Notes: generated by a model not told the origin, from the letters alone. DNA of 64,000 nt from Anaerolineales bacterium (GCA_020850595.1 JADZEK010000105.1:22025-86024), one strand, 5' to 3'. Counted from the first letter of the stretch, positions 25,832 to 36,061 are shown. Numbers and translations are program-made.

Positions 25832-27115
25832 TCACGCGCCCGCCGGCGCATTTTCCACCACCACCCGGCCGGCCTTAATCACCGTCTGTACCAGGTTGCC
25901 GCCGTAGCGGTACCCCAACTGGCGGTAGTCGCCCACCGCCAACACCAGCAGGTCGGCCTGCTTGCCCGGCTCCAGGCTGCCGACCTCCGCCTCCAAGCGC
26001 ACGGCGCGCGCCGCGTTGATGGTCGCCGCGGCGATGGCCTGCGAGGGCGTGAGCTTCATGTAACGGCAGGCCAGCGCCAGCACCATTTGCATGTTCTCAC
26101 ACCAGGTGGTGCCGGGGTTTAGGTCGCTGGCCAGCGCCAGCACCCCACCCGCCGCGATGATCTTCTGGGCGGGCGTGTAGTCGCTCTGCGCCAGCCCAAA
26201 CGGCGTGCCCGGCAGGCCGACGGCCACAGTGGCGCCCTGCCCGAGCGCGGCGATGTCGGCCTCGGGCGTGTACACCAGGTGGTCGGCCGAGGCCGCCCCC
26301 AGCTCCACCGCCAGCGCCGTGCCGCCCAGCCCCACGAACTCATCGGCGTGCACCTTAAGGCCAAAGCCCAGGTCGCGGGCGCGCTCCAGCACGCGCCGCG
26401 CTTGGGCCACGGTGAACGCGCCGTCTTCACAGAAGACGTCGCAGAACACCGGGAGGTTGCGCGCGGCCCAGCGCGGCAGGCGCGCGGCGGCGGCGGGCAG
26501 CAGCGTATCTACGACCAGGTCAACATAGGCGTCGGCGCGCCCCGCATATTCGGCGGGCACGGCGTGGGCGGGCAAGAAGGTCGGCACGAGCGTCCACGGC
26601 CCTTCGGCGGCCAGTTGCTCCAGCGCGTCGAGTTGGCGCAGTTCGGCGTCTAGCTCCAGCCCATAGCCGGTCTTGGCTTCGAGCGTGGTGGTGCCGTGCG
26701 CCAACATGCGGCGCAGGCGCGGGCGCGTTTCGGCCACGAGTTGGTCGAGGCCGGCGGCGCGCGTCTGCCGCACGGTAGACATGATGCCGCCGCCCGCCGC
26801 CATCAGCTCCATATAGGTCGCGCCAGCCAGCCGCTGCTCGAACTCGTGAGCGCGGTCGCCCGCCCACACCGCGTGCGTGTGCGGGTCCACGAAGCCGGGC
26901 AAGACCACCCGGCCGCGCGCGTCTAGCTCGGCCCGCGCCCGCACCTGGGCGCGCACCTCGGCCGTCGGCCCTGCGCGCACGATGCGGCCGGCGCGCACCG
27001 CCACCGCGCCGTCGGCCACCAGACCCAGCGCGCCCAACTGCGCGCCGCGCCGCGGGCCGCCCGCCAGCGTGAGCAACTGCGCGGCCGAATGGATGAGCAG
27101 ATCGCACTCCACCAT
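25832..27115 (-). CDS. hutI: Imidazolonepropionase
   Basis: The 427-residue enzyme hydrolyses 4-imidazolone-5-propanoate to N-formimino-glutamate, the third step of histidine breakdown. It is a member of the amidohydrolase superfamily: metal-binding HTH in FVDPHTHAVWAGDR, the GTTTLEAKTGYGLE segment typical of HutI, a His in KVHADEF and the Asp in ASDLNPGT. Length fits the family. The start at 27115 is the first Met giving the normal N-terminus (MVECDLLIHSA); the frame is open far upstream but through the terminator-promoter repeats. hutU lies about 5 kb upstream on the same strand with four unrelated genes between them. Confidence 0.95.
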   Translation of the reverse strand: MVECDLLIHSAAQLLTLAGGPRRGAQLGALGLVADGAVAVRAGRIVRAGPTAEVRAQVRARAELDARGRVVLPGFVDPHTHAVWAGDRAHEFEQRLAGATYMELMAAGGGIMSTVRQTRAAGLDQLVAETRPRLRRMLAHGTTTLEAKTGYGLELDAELRQLDALEQLAAEGPWTLVPTFLPAHAVPAEYAGRADAYVDLVVDTLLPAAAARLPRWAARNLPVFCDVFCEDGAFTVAQARRVLERARDLGFGLKVHADEFVGLGGTALAVELGAASADHLVYTPEADIAALGQGATVAVGLPGTPFGLAQSDYTPAQKIIAAGGVLALASDLNPGTTWCENMQMVLALACRYMKLTPSQAIAAATINAARAVRLEAEVGSLEPGKQADLLVLAVGDYRQLGYRYGGNLVQTVIKAGRVVVENAPAGA

Positions 27116-27291
27116 GCGGAGAGTGTAGCCCAAAACCAACGAAACGGCCCAGGCACGGGCCTGAGCCGTTCGAGGCAACCGGCCGCGGGCAGCGGCCGTT
27201 TCAGCGGAGAGTGTAGCCCAAAACCAGCGAAACGGCCCAGGCACGGGCCTGAGCCATTCGAGGCAACCGGCCGCGGGCGGCGGCCGTTTCA
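27116..27291. repeat. 88-bp tandem duplication upstream of hutI
   Basis: Copy 1 is 27116-27203 and copy 2 is 27204-27291; they differ at only three positions. Each copy holds a minus-strand TACACT box and an inverted repeat formed by GAAACGGCC near one end and GGCCGTTTC at the other, with smaller GC-rich hairpins inside. Copy 2 overlaps the stop codon of the LysM gene. Confidence 0.92.
27122..27127 (-). promoter_or_regulatory. -10 box 6 nt before the hutI start codon (candidate leaderless promoter)
   Basis: TACACT on the minus strand, with CTCCGC separating it from the ATG at 27115. The duplicate copy of the box is at 27210-27215. No ribosome-binding site fits between box and start codon. 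Confidence 0.45.
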
Positions 27292-27918
27292 GGGGAAGGT
27301 CGTGTTGTAGAACCAGCCGTAGCTGTAGTAGCCCGCGGTGTTTTGCAGCCGCACCGAAATGGCCGCCGCGTTGGCGAGCGGCGCCGGGATGCCCAGGGTG
27401 GCGGTGAGCACACCGCCCGCGCCCGAGTTGACCGTGCCTGCCACGTAGCCCACGCCCAGCGCGCCAATCGGCCCCATCGTTACGTCGAACACCTGGTTGG
27501 CGGGGAAGTTGGCCGTGCGCACGGTGACCGACAGGTTGCGCGTGACCGACACGATCGCGAAGGTCGGCACACCCCCGGCGGGCGGCGCGGTGGTAGGCAC
27601 GGCCGTTGGGCCGCTCACCGGCGTGGCGGCGGGGGCGGCGGTTGGGGTGGGCGTGGCCGAGGCGCCCGGCGTGGCGCTCGGGCCGGGCGTGCCCATCGCC
27701 GGAATGCACAGCACCTGGCCGACGAAGATCAGATTGGGGTTGGTGAGGTGGTTGGCCGCGGCGAGTTCGGTCCACTTGATGCCGTGCGCCAGGCCGATGC
27801 GGTAGAGGTTGTCGCCGGCCTTGACCGTGTAAGACGTGGCGCAGGTCTGCGCGCTCGCGGGCAGCGCGGGCACGGCCAGCAGGCTGACCGCCAACCAGAA
27901 CGATACCCAGCGTTTCAT
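27289..27918 (-). CDS. Secreted LysM-domain protein
   Basis: A 209-residue product with a cleavable signal peptide ending around ALPASAQ, then one LysM domain (about residues 28-75; 'YTVKAGDNLYRIGLAHGIKWTELAAAN'), a Thr/Pro/Ala linker, and a C-terminal domain of about 90 residues ('VTRNLSVTVRTANFPANQVFDVTMG') that looks like a small beta-sandwich. LysM binds GlcNAc-containing glycan, so the protein should be held at the cell wall. ATG 27918 is chosen because CAGGAGGCC lies 7 nt before it. Its stop codon lies within the tandem duplication. Confidence 0.85.
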   Translation of the reverse strand: MKRWVSFWLAVSLLAVPALPASAQTCATSYTVKAGDNLYRIGLAHGIKWTELAAANHLTNPNLIFVGQVLCIPAMGTPGPSATPGASATPTPTAAPAATPVSGPTAVPTTAPPAGGVPTFAIVSVTRNLSVTVRTANFPANQVFDVTMGPIGALGVGYVAGTVNSGAGGVLTATLGIPAPLANAAAISVRLQNTAGYYSYGWFYNTTFP

Positions 27919-27984
27919 GTAGGCCTCCTGGCCGTCCACTTAAGGCGGGTGAACGGCCCTAAGTCTGGAACCGGAGCAGCCTTA

Positions 27985-28012
27985 ATTATAGGGCCGAACG
28001 GGCTGCGTTGAA
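27985..28012 (-). promoter_or_regulatory. Promoter of the LysM gene
   Basis: Minus-strand TATAAT (27990-27985) with a weak TTCAAC (28012-28007) 16 bp upstream; the leader is about 60 nt. Confidence 0.55.
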
Positions 28013-28057
28013 CGGCGGAACGCGGCGGACAACTGCCAGTGCGAGGCCCTCAGCCGG

Positions 28058-29236
28058 TCAGTCGTGATGGCGCTCGCGCACCAGGAATACGATCAGCGCC
28101 AGGCCCGCCAGGTTGGCCAGCGCCGCCGCTACGCCGATCCAGCCGAAGCCCAGCGCGAACAGGCGCGGCCCACTGAAAGCGCCCACCATGCGGCCCGCGG
28201 AGTGCAGCGCGGCGTTCAGGCTCATCACGCGGAAGCGCGCGGAGGGCACCAGCTGGGTCATAAGGGGCAGCGAGCCGACCAGCGTGAACTCGAAGGCGAG
28301 GTAGACGAAGAATAACCCGGCCAGCGCCAGCGGGAGCTGCCCGCCCGTTAACGGGATGAGGCCATAGGCCGCGGCGCTCGCCAGCAGTCCGACCGCCACG
28401 GCGCGCCGTTTGCCCATCTTGTCCGCCAGGACCATGACCAGCACTTCGCCGAGCAACTCGGCCAGGCCGATGACGGTGGCCGTTAGGCCCAACTCGGCGG
28501 TGGTAAGGCCGAAAGCCTGCTCCAGCCAGCCGGCGTAGACCACATTGAACAGCTCGTTGGCGCCGCCGGCCAGCAGCCCCAGCCCGCCGCCCCACAGCAC
28601 CACCGGGTGCCGGCGGATGAGCGCGTAGTAACCCAGGCTGGGCGCATGCCCCGCGCCGCGCTGCGGCACATCGTGCGGCAGCACGAACCAGAGGGCGGCC
28701 GCCACAGCGACGCCCGCCGCCGCCAGCGGCAAGAACGGCGCGCGCCAGGTCGCGCGCGCGATGAGAAAGCCGATCAGCGGCAGCCCGACGAACGAGGCGC
28801 CCGACCAGCCCAGTTCGATGAAGGCGATGACCAGGCCGCGCCGCGCATAGGGCGTGCGGTCGCTCAGGTGGGCCTGCAGCGCCGGGTCGAACATGTACTT
28901 GCAGCCGGCTACGGCGAAGAGATAGACGGCGAAGGTCGCCAGGCTGGGGAATACGCCCAGCAGCAGCAGGCCGGCCACGAAGATCACCAGCCCGAGCAGC
29001 GCCGTGAAGCGCCGGCCAATGCGGTCGGGCAGCCCGCCCAGCGCCGGCGACACCAGTCCCAGCGCCCCGCGCAGCGAGATCAACCCCGCCAGCGTTTCGG
29101 GCGGCACGCCCAGGCCGCGGCTGAGGGCAGGCAAGAAGGGATAGACCAGGCGCTGGGCGGTGTTGATGACCGCGCGCGCCAGCGTCGCGATGACGACCTG
29201 CGTACGCAGGTGCATCGCGGGGGCGGGGGTGGTCAT
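28058..29236 (-). CDS. Major facilitator superfamily transporter
   Basis: A 392-residue protein with about twelve membrane spans in two six-span halves. The loop between spans 2 and 3 has the MFS motif A as GLPDRIGRR, and a second, weaker copy (DKMGKRRAV) lies at the equivalent place in the C-terminal half. Substrate cannot be read from the sequence. Its ATG overlaps the TGA of the roadblock gene (ATGA), which indicates translational coupling. Presence in the hut region makes import or export of a histidine-pathway compound conceivable, but this is only context. Confidence 0.9.
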   Translation of the reverse strand: MTTPAPAMHLRTQVVIATLARAVINTAQRLVYPFLPALSRGLGVPPETLAGLISLRGALGLVSPALGGLPDRIGRRFTALLGLVIFVAGLLLLGVFPSLATFAVYLFAVAGCKYMFDPALQAHLSDRTPYARRGLVIAFIELGWSGASFVGLPLIGFLIARATWRAPFLPLAAAGVAVAAALWFVLPHDVPQRGAGHAPSLGYYALIRRHPVVLWGGGLGLLAGGANELFNVVYAGWLEQAFGLTTAELGLTATVIGLAELLGEVLVMVLADKMGKRRAVAVGLLASAAAYGLIPLTGGQLPLALAGLFFVYLAFEFTLVGSLPLMTQLVPSARFRVMSLNAALHSAGRMVGAFSGPRLFALGFGWIGVAAALANLAGLALIVFLVRERHHD

Positions 29237-29640
29237 GCGGGTTGGTCGAGAGTCAGGCGTAGGTCTTGGGCGGCGGCGCGGGCGGCGTGCAGGACCAGGC
29301 CCAGCGCGGCGTCGGGCGCGAGGAGCAGCGCCAGCGAGGCGTCGGCGGTCACGGGCAGGATCGCCAGCGCCCCACGGTCGCCCGCCGCCACGATCTGTTG
29401 AAACGCGCCTTGATTCAGCCGGGCGAGCGCGCGCTCGGCGTGGCCCGCCAGCACCGCGGCCAGGGCGGCCACGTGCTCACCGCCCTCCGGCGCGTGCCGA
29501 TCGGCGTCCCAGCCGGGCGGATAGGCCGCGATGACCAGGCCGTCGGCGGTGATGAGCGCGGCCCCCTGCACGGCGGGCACGGCCTGCTGGAGGGCGGCCA
29601 GGCGGCGAAGCAGCGAAGCAGAACGGATGGTGATGGGCAT
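29233..29640 (-). CDS. Roadblock/LC7 domain protein
   Basis: The 135-residue protein is a single roadblock/LC7 domain: a helix, then 'VQGAALITADGLVIAAYP', a charged loop, a second helix ('ERALARLNQGAFQQIVAAGDRGALAILPVT') and 'ASLALLLAPDAALGLVLHAARAAAQDLR'. Family members such as MglB regulate small Ras-like GTPases or dynein-like partners. No small GTPase gene is in the window. It starts 3 nt after the DUF5671-like gene and its stop overlaps the MFS start, so it is tightly bound into this operon; it may bind the soluble C-terminal part of the membrane protein. Confidence 0.85.
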   Translation of the reverse strand: MPITIRSASLLRRLAALQQAVPAVQGAALITADGLVIAAYPPGWDADRHAPEGGEHVAALAAVLAGHAERALARLNQGAFQQIVAAGDRGALAILPVTADASLALLLAPDAALGLVLHAARAAAQDLRLTLDQPA

Positions 29641-29643
29641 GGC

Positions 29644-32481
29644 TTAGTTTGTAACGGGGATTGGCGAATCGGTCAACCCAGCGCTTGACGCCTCTGGCGG
29701 CGTGTCAAGCGGCGTATCCAGCGGCGGCAGCGCGAGCGGCTCGGTGGGCGAATCGGAGCCGGGTGTGGGCGGCGCAATAGGCGGCGCTTCGGAGGGCGGC
29801 GCGGGCGGTTCGGAGGGCGGCTGGAGCGTGGCCACGGCCGAGGGCGCGGCAGCGGGCAGCCTGTGGAGGGCAGCCTCCACGGTGCGGGCCAACTGTGGGC
29901 CGGGGTCGCTGGGCAGGGCAGCGGCCAGCTCGGCATTCACGCCGGCCCAGAACAGGCCCGTCCCTGGCAGCGGCACGATCACCTTGGGTAACGGGCTAGA
30001 CGCCACCGGCTCGCGCGCGGCGGCCGTCCAGGGCGCGATGATCAACCGGGCACGGCTCAACGCGGGGGGCGCAACCGGCTCAGCCGCGGCAAAGACGGAA
30101 CGCACGGAGGGCAGCGCTTCCACAGCGGTCGGCGCGTCCTCGGGCATCTCACCCGCCAGCGCGGTGCTCGCGGCGGGGGTCAAGCCCACGGGCAGCAGCG
30201 TGAGGGCGGGCAGGTCGCGGCGCAAGGCGGCCAGCGCCAGGCGGGCAAAACGCCCATCGCCGTCATCCACAATCGCTACAGGCAGGCCGGCCCAGCGGGC
30301 GCCGGCCGCGGCCGCGGCGCGGGCCTGTTGGCGCGCTGCGCGGGCGGCCTGCTGCTCGCGCTCCAGGGCGCGGTCGGCGCTCGCGGACTTGCCATCCTGC
30401 CGCAGCACCCACACATGGTAGAGCCACACGGCCGTGGCGATCACCGCCAGGCCCGCGGCGCGCGCCATGTTGGCGAGCACGTTGCCGCCCTCGCCCAGGC
30501 GCAGCACGGCGTTGAGCAATTGGTAGACCACCGTGATCGCGCTCACCAGGGTCACAATCACGGCCACGAGCGCGAAGCCGTAGAGGTAGAGGCGGCGCAG
30601 CCAGGAGCGGCGGGCGGCGGCCGCGCCCGGTCCGGCGGCGCGCGTGGCGGCCTGCGCGGGCCACCAGGCCAGCGCCCACACCGGCAGCCCGGCCAGGAGC
30701 GCGGCCAGGTTGGCGGCGAACGTACTGCGCAGCGCCGCATTGGCGCGCAAACCGGCCGCCAAAAAGCTGATGGCGTCGCTGAGCACGCCGGCCAGCCCGT
30801 ACAGGAACGCGCCCAGGCCAAAGGCCGCCACCAGATACCAATAGAGCCGCTGCAGGCCGCCCTGCAGCGACGACTCGGCGGCGCGGGCGATGTCGCCGCG
30901 CAGCACCAGGCCGTGATAGACCCACAGCGCCAGCGCGGCAATAATCACCGCAACCGAGAAGGCCAACTGGCCCTCGGTAGGCAAGCCCAGCAGCCGCCGC
31001 AGCAGGCCGTTGAGCGTAAGCCCGGCGGTGATGATCGCGGCATTCACGGCGGCGAAAATGATGACGTACAGATAGACCTTGCGCAGGTCAGAACGGCGCT
31101 CATCTGCCTGGCCGCGGGCGAACAGCCGGCCCACCCACAGCCAGTGGTAGAGCCAGAGCGGCACGCCCACCAGCAGCCAGGCCAACGCCTCGCGCAGGGC
31201 CACCCGGCCGCGCAGGCCGCTGAAGAGCGCGTCTTGCACACCGATCAGGCCGGCCGTGGTGAGCGCCACTCCCAGGCCGCTGAACCCGTAGAGATACAAA
31301 CGCCGCAGAAATCGCCCGGTCTCGCGGAAGCCGCCTGGCTCAGCCGCATCCATCTCCAGCGCGCGGGCGGCCTGCCCCCACAGCCACTGGTGATAGGCCC
31401 ACACCAGCAACCCGGGCAGCAGCAGGGCGGCGCTGCCGGCATACGTCTGCGCGCCAGCCCGCAAGCCGCTGAACAGCCACACCAGCGCTGCCAGGCCGCC
31501 CGCCGTCGCCGCGCCGAGGCCGACCACGCTGAACGCGACCGCAAACAGCCAGCGGAACGGCCGCGCCGCCGGCAGCGCCACGCGCCGCACGGCCCACTCG
31601 TGATAGGCCCACAGGCCGAGGCCGGTGGTGAGAAGGCCGAACGCAACCGGGGGATGATCCAGCGCGCCGAGGAACAGGCGCTCGGCCAGGCGCGTGAGCA
31701 CGTCGCTCAGGCCGAGGAGGATCAGCAGCACGCCGGCGGCAGCGGCGACGGAGGCGTAGACCCAGCGCAGCCCGTCGCCCACGGGCGAGGGCAGCCGCGC
31801 ACGACGGGCGTGGCGCTGCCATTCGTGGAAGGCCCACAGCGGCAGGCCCACGGCCAGCAGGCCCAGCCCGCTCGGCCCCTGGCGCGCGGCGTTGCCGGCC
31901 AGCCAGTCAATCAGCGCCGCCTGCACCAGGAAGAAGCCAACCGCCGCCAGCGCGAGGCCTACGCCTGACCACAGCAGGCTATAGAGATGAAACAGCCCGC
32001 GCGTGGCTCCCGACTGCGGCAGGCCGGGCCGGGTCGCAAGCCATTGGTGATAGGCCCAGACCGGCCCCAGCACCGCCCAGGCCGCCAGCAGAGCGCCAAA
32101 GGACTGCGCAACCTCGCCGGCGCCGACCTCGGCTCGGAAGAACACAAACCGCGCCAGCGTGGACACCAGCGCGCCGGCCGCGACGGAAGCCAAGGCGAGG
32201 GCGCTGCCTTGATGCGCGAGGAGGTAGAGATGATAGAGGAACGCGCCGCGCTCGGTTGGGTCGCGGCGGGCGAGCGCCAGCGCCCACAGCCAGTGGCCCA
32301 AGAAGATCGGCCCGGCCACGATGAGCACCGCCAACTGAAGCGTAAAGAAAAAGGCGTTGGGCCGGTCGGCTCCGACGGCCCAACTGAACCCGCCGCTGAG
32401 CAGCGTCACCAGCGCGTTGGCCGCGGCTTGCAGGCTGATGAAGCAGACGATGTAGAGGTAGAGGCGGCGGATCGTGACCAT
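29644..32481 (-). CDS. Nine-module DUF5671-like polytopic membrane protein with soluble C-terminal domain
   Basis: The 945-residue protein is built from about nine tandem modules of roughly 75 residues over residues 3-695. Each begins with an aromatic basic start such as RRLYLYG and ends in a WxYHxW-type motif; eight keep the motif or a near form and one (WALAWWP) has lost the His. This repeat resembles DUF5671. About 18 or more membrane spans are predicted. After the last module come a charged helix, a segment 'LPVAIVDDGDGRFARLALAALRRDLP' that looks like a Rossmann-like soluble domain, and a Pro-rich tail. ATG 32481 is preferred over GTG 32496 because AAGGAC lies before it. Function is unknown. 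Confidence 0.8.
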   Translation of the reverse strand: MVTIRRLYLYIVCFISLQAAANALVTLLSGGFSWAVGADRPNAFFFTLQLAVLIVAGPIFLGHWLWALALARRDPTERGAFLYHLYLLAHQGSALALASVAAGALVSTLARFVFFRAEVGAGEVAQSFGALLAAWAVLGPVWAYHQWLATRPGLPQSGATRGLFHLYSLLWSGVGLALAAVGFFLVQAALIDWLAGNAARQGPSGLGLLAVGLPLWAFHEWQRHARRARLPSPVGDGLRWVYASVAAAAGVLLILLGLSDVLTRLAERLFLGALDHPPVAFGLLTTGLGLWAYHEWAVRRVALPAARPFRWLFAVAFSVVGLGAATAGGLAALVWLFSGLRAGAQTYAGSAALLLPGLLVWAYHQWLWGQAARALEMDAAEPGGFRETGRFLRRLYLYGFSGLGVALTTAGLIGVQDALFSGLRGRVALREALAWLLVGVPLWLYHWLWVGRLFARGQADERRSDLRKVYLYVIIFAAVNAAIITAGLTLNGLLRRLLGLPTEGQLAFSVAVIIAALALWVYHGLVLRGDIARAAESSLQGGLQRLYWYLVAAFGLGAFLYGLAGVLSDAISFLAAGLRANAALRSTFAANLAALLAGLPVWALAWWPAQAATRAAGPGAAAARRSWLRRLYLYGFALVAVIVTLVSAITVVYQLLNAVLRLGEGGNVLANMARAAGLAVIATAVWLYHVWVLRQDGKSASADRALEREQQAARAARQQARAAAAAGARWAGLPVAIVDDGDGRFARLALAALRRDLPALTLLPVGLTPAASTALAGEMPEDAPTAVEALPSVRSVFAAAEPVAPPALSRARLIIAPWTAAAREPVASSPLPKVIVPLPGTGLFWAGVNAELAAALPSDPGPQLARTVEAALHRLPAAAPSAVATLQPPSEPPAPPSEAPPIAPPTPGSDSPTEPLALPPLDTPLDTPPEASSAGLTDSPIPVTN

Positions 32482-32502
32482 ATGGGCGTCCTTCACGCTG
32501 AC

Positions 32503-34152
<1,650 letters not shown>

Positions 34153-34179
34153 GGCGGACACTCCTTTCGGCGCGGGGAG

Positions 34180-34185
34180 ATTATA
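34180..34185 (-). promoter_or_regulatory. -10 box of the hutU operon
   Basis: Minus-strand TATAAT, giving a leader of about 20 nt that includes the AAAGGAGT ribosome-binding site. It is divergent from the TATAAT at 34229-34234. Confidence 0.6.
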
Positions 34186-34228
34186 GAGAGATTCAGGGTT
34201 TGGCGCGCAGACGACGAGCGGCCTCGGC

Positions 34229-34234
34229 TATAAT
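34229..34234 (+). promoter_or_regulatory. -10 box of the nitroreductase gene
   Basis: TATAAT on the plus strand, about 45 nt before the ATG at 34280; no clear -35 box. Confidence 0.55.
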
Positions 34235-34279
34235 CGCCGCAACAGCTTATGGCCCTATCCTATAAGGAACAGCGCTCTG

Positions 34280-34840
34280 ATGGATGCTCTGGAAGCGATC
34301 TTTTTTCGCCAATCAATTAAGAATATGCGGCCCGACCCGGTGTCGCGGGAGCTGCTGGAGAAGATTCTGGCGGCAGGCGCGCAGGCGCCTAACCATCACA
34401 AGGTGCGGCCCTGGCGGTTTGTGGTGCTGCAAGGCACGGCCCGCGACGCGCTGGGCGCGGTGATGGCGCAGGCCCTGGCGCGGCGCGACCCGGCCGCGCT
34501 GCCCGAAGCGCTGGCGGTCGAGCGGGCCAAGCCGCTGCGCGCGCCGGTGGTCATCGCCGTCGGGGTGGACAAGGCGGTCGGGCCGAAGGTGGTGGAGTTT
34601 GAGAACGTGTGCGCCGCCGCCGCCGCCGCGCAGAACATGCTGCTGGCCGCGCACGCGCTGGGGCTGGGCGGCATGTGGCGCTCGGGCGATGCGATCTTTG
34701 ACCCGGCGGTGCGTGAGGCGCTGGGCTTTGCGGCCGATCAGCCGATGGTGGGGTTCCTATACTTCGGCTACTCGGCGGCCGAAGTGCCGCCGCCGGCCCG
34801 CCCTGGCGCGGAGGACCGCACGGTGTGGCGCGGGGAGTAG
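34280..34840 (+). CDS. Nitroreductase family protein (YdjA-like)
   Basis: The 186-residue protein has the FMN-binding nitroreductase fold: RQSIKNMRPDPV near the N-terminus, 'AAGAQAPNHHKVRPWRFVV' in the middle of the first half, 'AAAAAQNMLLAAHALGLGGMW' and the C-terminal 'ADQPMVGFLYFGY'. The length and the PNHHKVRPW segment fit the minimal YdjA-like subgroup, which uses NAD(P)H to reduce nitro or related compounds. AAGGAAC lies 8 nt before the ATG. It is a single-gene unit that converges on the operon ending at 34930. Confidence 0.9.
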   Translation: MDALEAIFFRQSIKNMRPDPVSRELLEKILAAGAQAPNHHKVRPWRFVVLQGTARDALGAVMAQALARRDPAALPEALAVERAKPLRAPVVIAVGVDKAVGPKVVEFENVCAAAAAAQNMLLAAHALGLGGMWRSGDAIFDPAVREALGFAADQPMVGFLYFGYSAAEVPPPARPGAEDRTVWRGE

Positions 34841-34870
34841 TGGTGGGAGGTGAGAGGTGGGAGGGGCGAG
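34841..34870. repeat. Purine-rich GAGGTGAGAGGT element, copy 1
   Basis: A G/A-rich stretch directly after the nitroreductase stop. Its core AGGTGAGAGGT and following GGGAGGGG recur at 49011-49060. Confidence 0.45.
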
Positions 34871-34878
34871 TAATCAAA

Positions 34879-34904
34879 CGGCGGCCGTCACGAGACGGCC
34901 GCCG
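34879..34904. terminator. Bidirectional terminator
   Basis: A perfect 11-bp stem (34879-34889 with 34894-34904) and a 4-nt loop between two convergent genes, with short T-rich runs on both sides (AGTTGTTT on plus, TTTGATTA on minus). Confidence 0.8.
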
Positions 34905-34929
34905 AGTTGTTTCGCGAGGCGGTGACGGC

Positions 34930-36042
34930 TCAGGCGCGCACGCCGCTGAAGCGCAGGAACGATCCGTCGCGGGCGGTGCGCAGGTCTTTGACGCCCGCCG
35001 CCAGCAGCAGCGCCGTGAGCGCGGCGGTAGAGCGTAGCCCCGGCAGGTAACGCCGGCCGGCTTGCACAACGAGATTGGTGAACGGCGCGCCGTCGTCAAT
35101 CAGCGCCACACCGGCCACGGGGGCGTTCAGCCGCACCGCGCGCACCATCTGCGTCAGCTCGCGCTCAGGCGCGGCATAGCGCTGGAGGCCGTTGCTCCAC
35201 AGGCCGTCAATCACCTGGTCTTGCACAGGCAGCAGGCGCGGCGTGCCGCGCACATAGTAGAGGTTGTTCAGCCCGGCCAGCCGGCCGCGCCGCCGAATCT
35301 CCAGCAGCACATCCCACTTGTTGCTCAGGCACAGCACGCGGGCGCGCGGGTTGGCCCGCGCCATCTCGATCTCATAGGTGCCGCGCCCGGCGGGCACGGA
35401 GAGCACCCAGCCCGCCCCGGCGCGCGAGGCCACCGCGCCGCAAAAGGCCGCGTTGCCGGCATGGCTGCGGCCGGCCAGCGCCAACCCCAGGGGCCGCAGC
35501 AGGTCTTGCACGTAGCTGTCGTCGGCCTCCAACTGCTCGGCGGGCGAGGCCGGCGGCGCGATAAAGTCGGGGATGCCGTCGAGCAGGGCGTAGTGGGCGC
35601 TGGTCGCGCTGTCGGTCAACAGGCGGCCGTCGTAGTCGAGGCGGCGGCCGCCGCCGGGCGCGGCCAGCACCTCCAGCAGTTCGGCGGGAAAGGCGGCGCG
35701 CAGCGGGCGGTAGCGATCGCGGATACGTTGCTGTTCCTGCGCCACCACGTACGCGGCGGCGGCGGCGCTCAGCGCGCCGATGACCAAGGGCGCCAGCGTT
35801 GAGCGGCGACGACGGCGGCCGGCCGCGGCCCGCCGCCGTTCGCGGGCGGCGGCCACCTTGGGCGTCACCGTTCCGGCGGCCGGGGCCAGGCGGTCAAGCG
35901 CGCGCTCGGCCAGCGGCAGCATGCGCCGCACCAGCCGGTCGGCGCGCGTATCGGGCAGATCGAGCTTGGGGCGGCGGCTCAGGGCGGCCTCCGCCGCCCG
36001 CAGCCCCAACCCGATCACCTCGAGGACAGTCTCGGGTTTCAT
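34930..36042 (-). CDS. Methyltransferase-fold membrane protein with Trm112-like segment
   Basis: A 370-residue protein. The N-terminal 80 residues are helical and very basic (AGRRRRRST), followed by a membrane span (about 83-102). Residues about 118-163 read 'LLEVLAAPGGG...GRLLTDSATSAHYALLDGIPDFI', matching the Trm112-like zinc ribbon except that all cysteines are gone. The C-terminal 200 residues resemble a class I methyltransferase, but motif I is VLSVPAGRGTYEIE, without the usual acidic residue. It may be an inactive or divergent methyltransferase tied to the membrane. It is the last gene of the operon and starts 19 nt after the redoxin gene. Confidence 0.65.
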   Translation of the reverse strand: MKPETVLEVIGLGLRAAEAALSRRPKLDLPDTRADRLVRRMLPLAERALDRLAPAAGTVTPKVAAARERRRAAAGRRRRRSTLAPLVIGALSAAAAAYVVAQEQQRIRDRYRPLRAAFPAELLEVLAAPGGGRRLDYDGRLLTDSATSAHYALLDGIPDFIAPPASPAEQLEADDSYVQDLLRPLGLALAGRSHAGNAAFCGAVASRAGAGWVLSVPAGRGTYEIEMARANPRARVLCLSNKWDVLLEIRRRGRLAGLNNLYYVRGTPRLLPVQDQVIDGLWSNGLQRYAAPERELTQMVRAVRLNAPVAGVALIDDGAPFTNLVVQAGRRYLPGLRSTAALTALLLAAGVKDLRTARDGSFLRFSGVRA

Positions 36043-36061
36043 GGGCCTCTATCTACACCCC

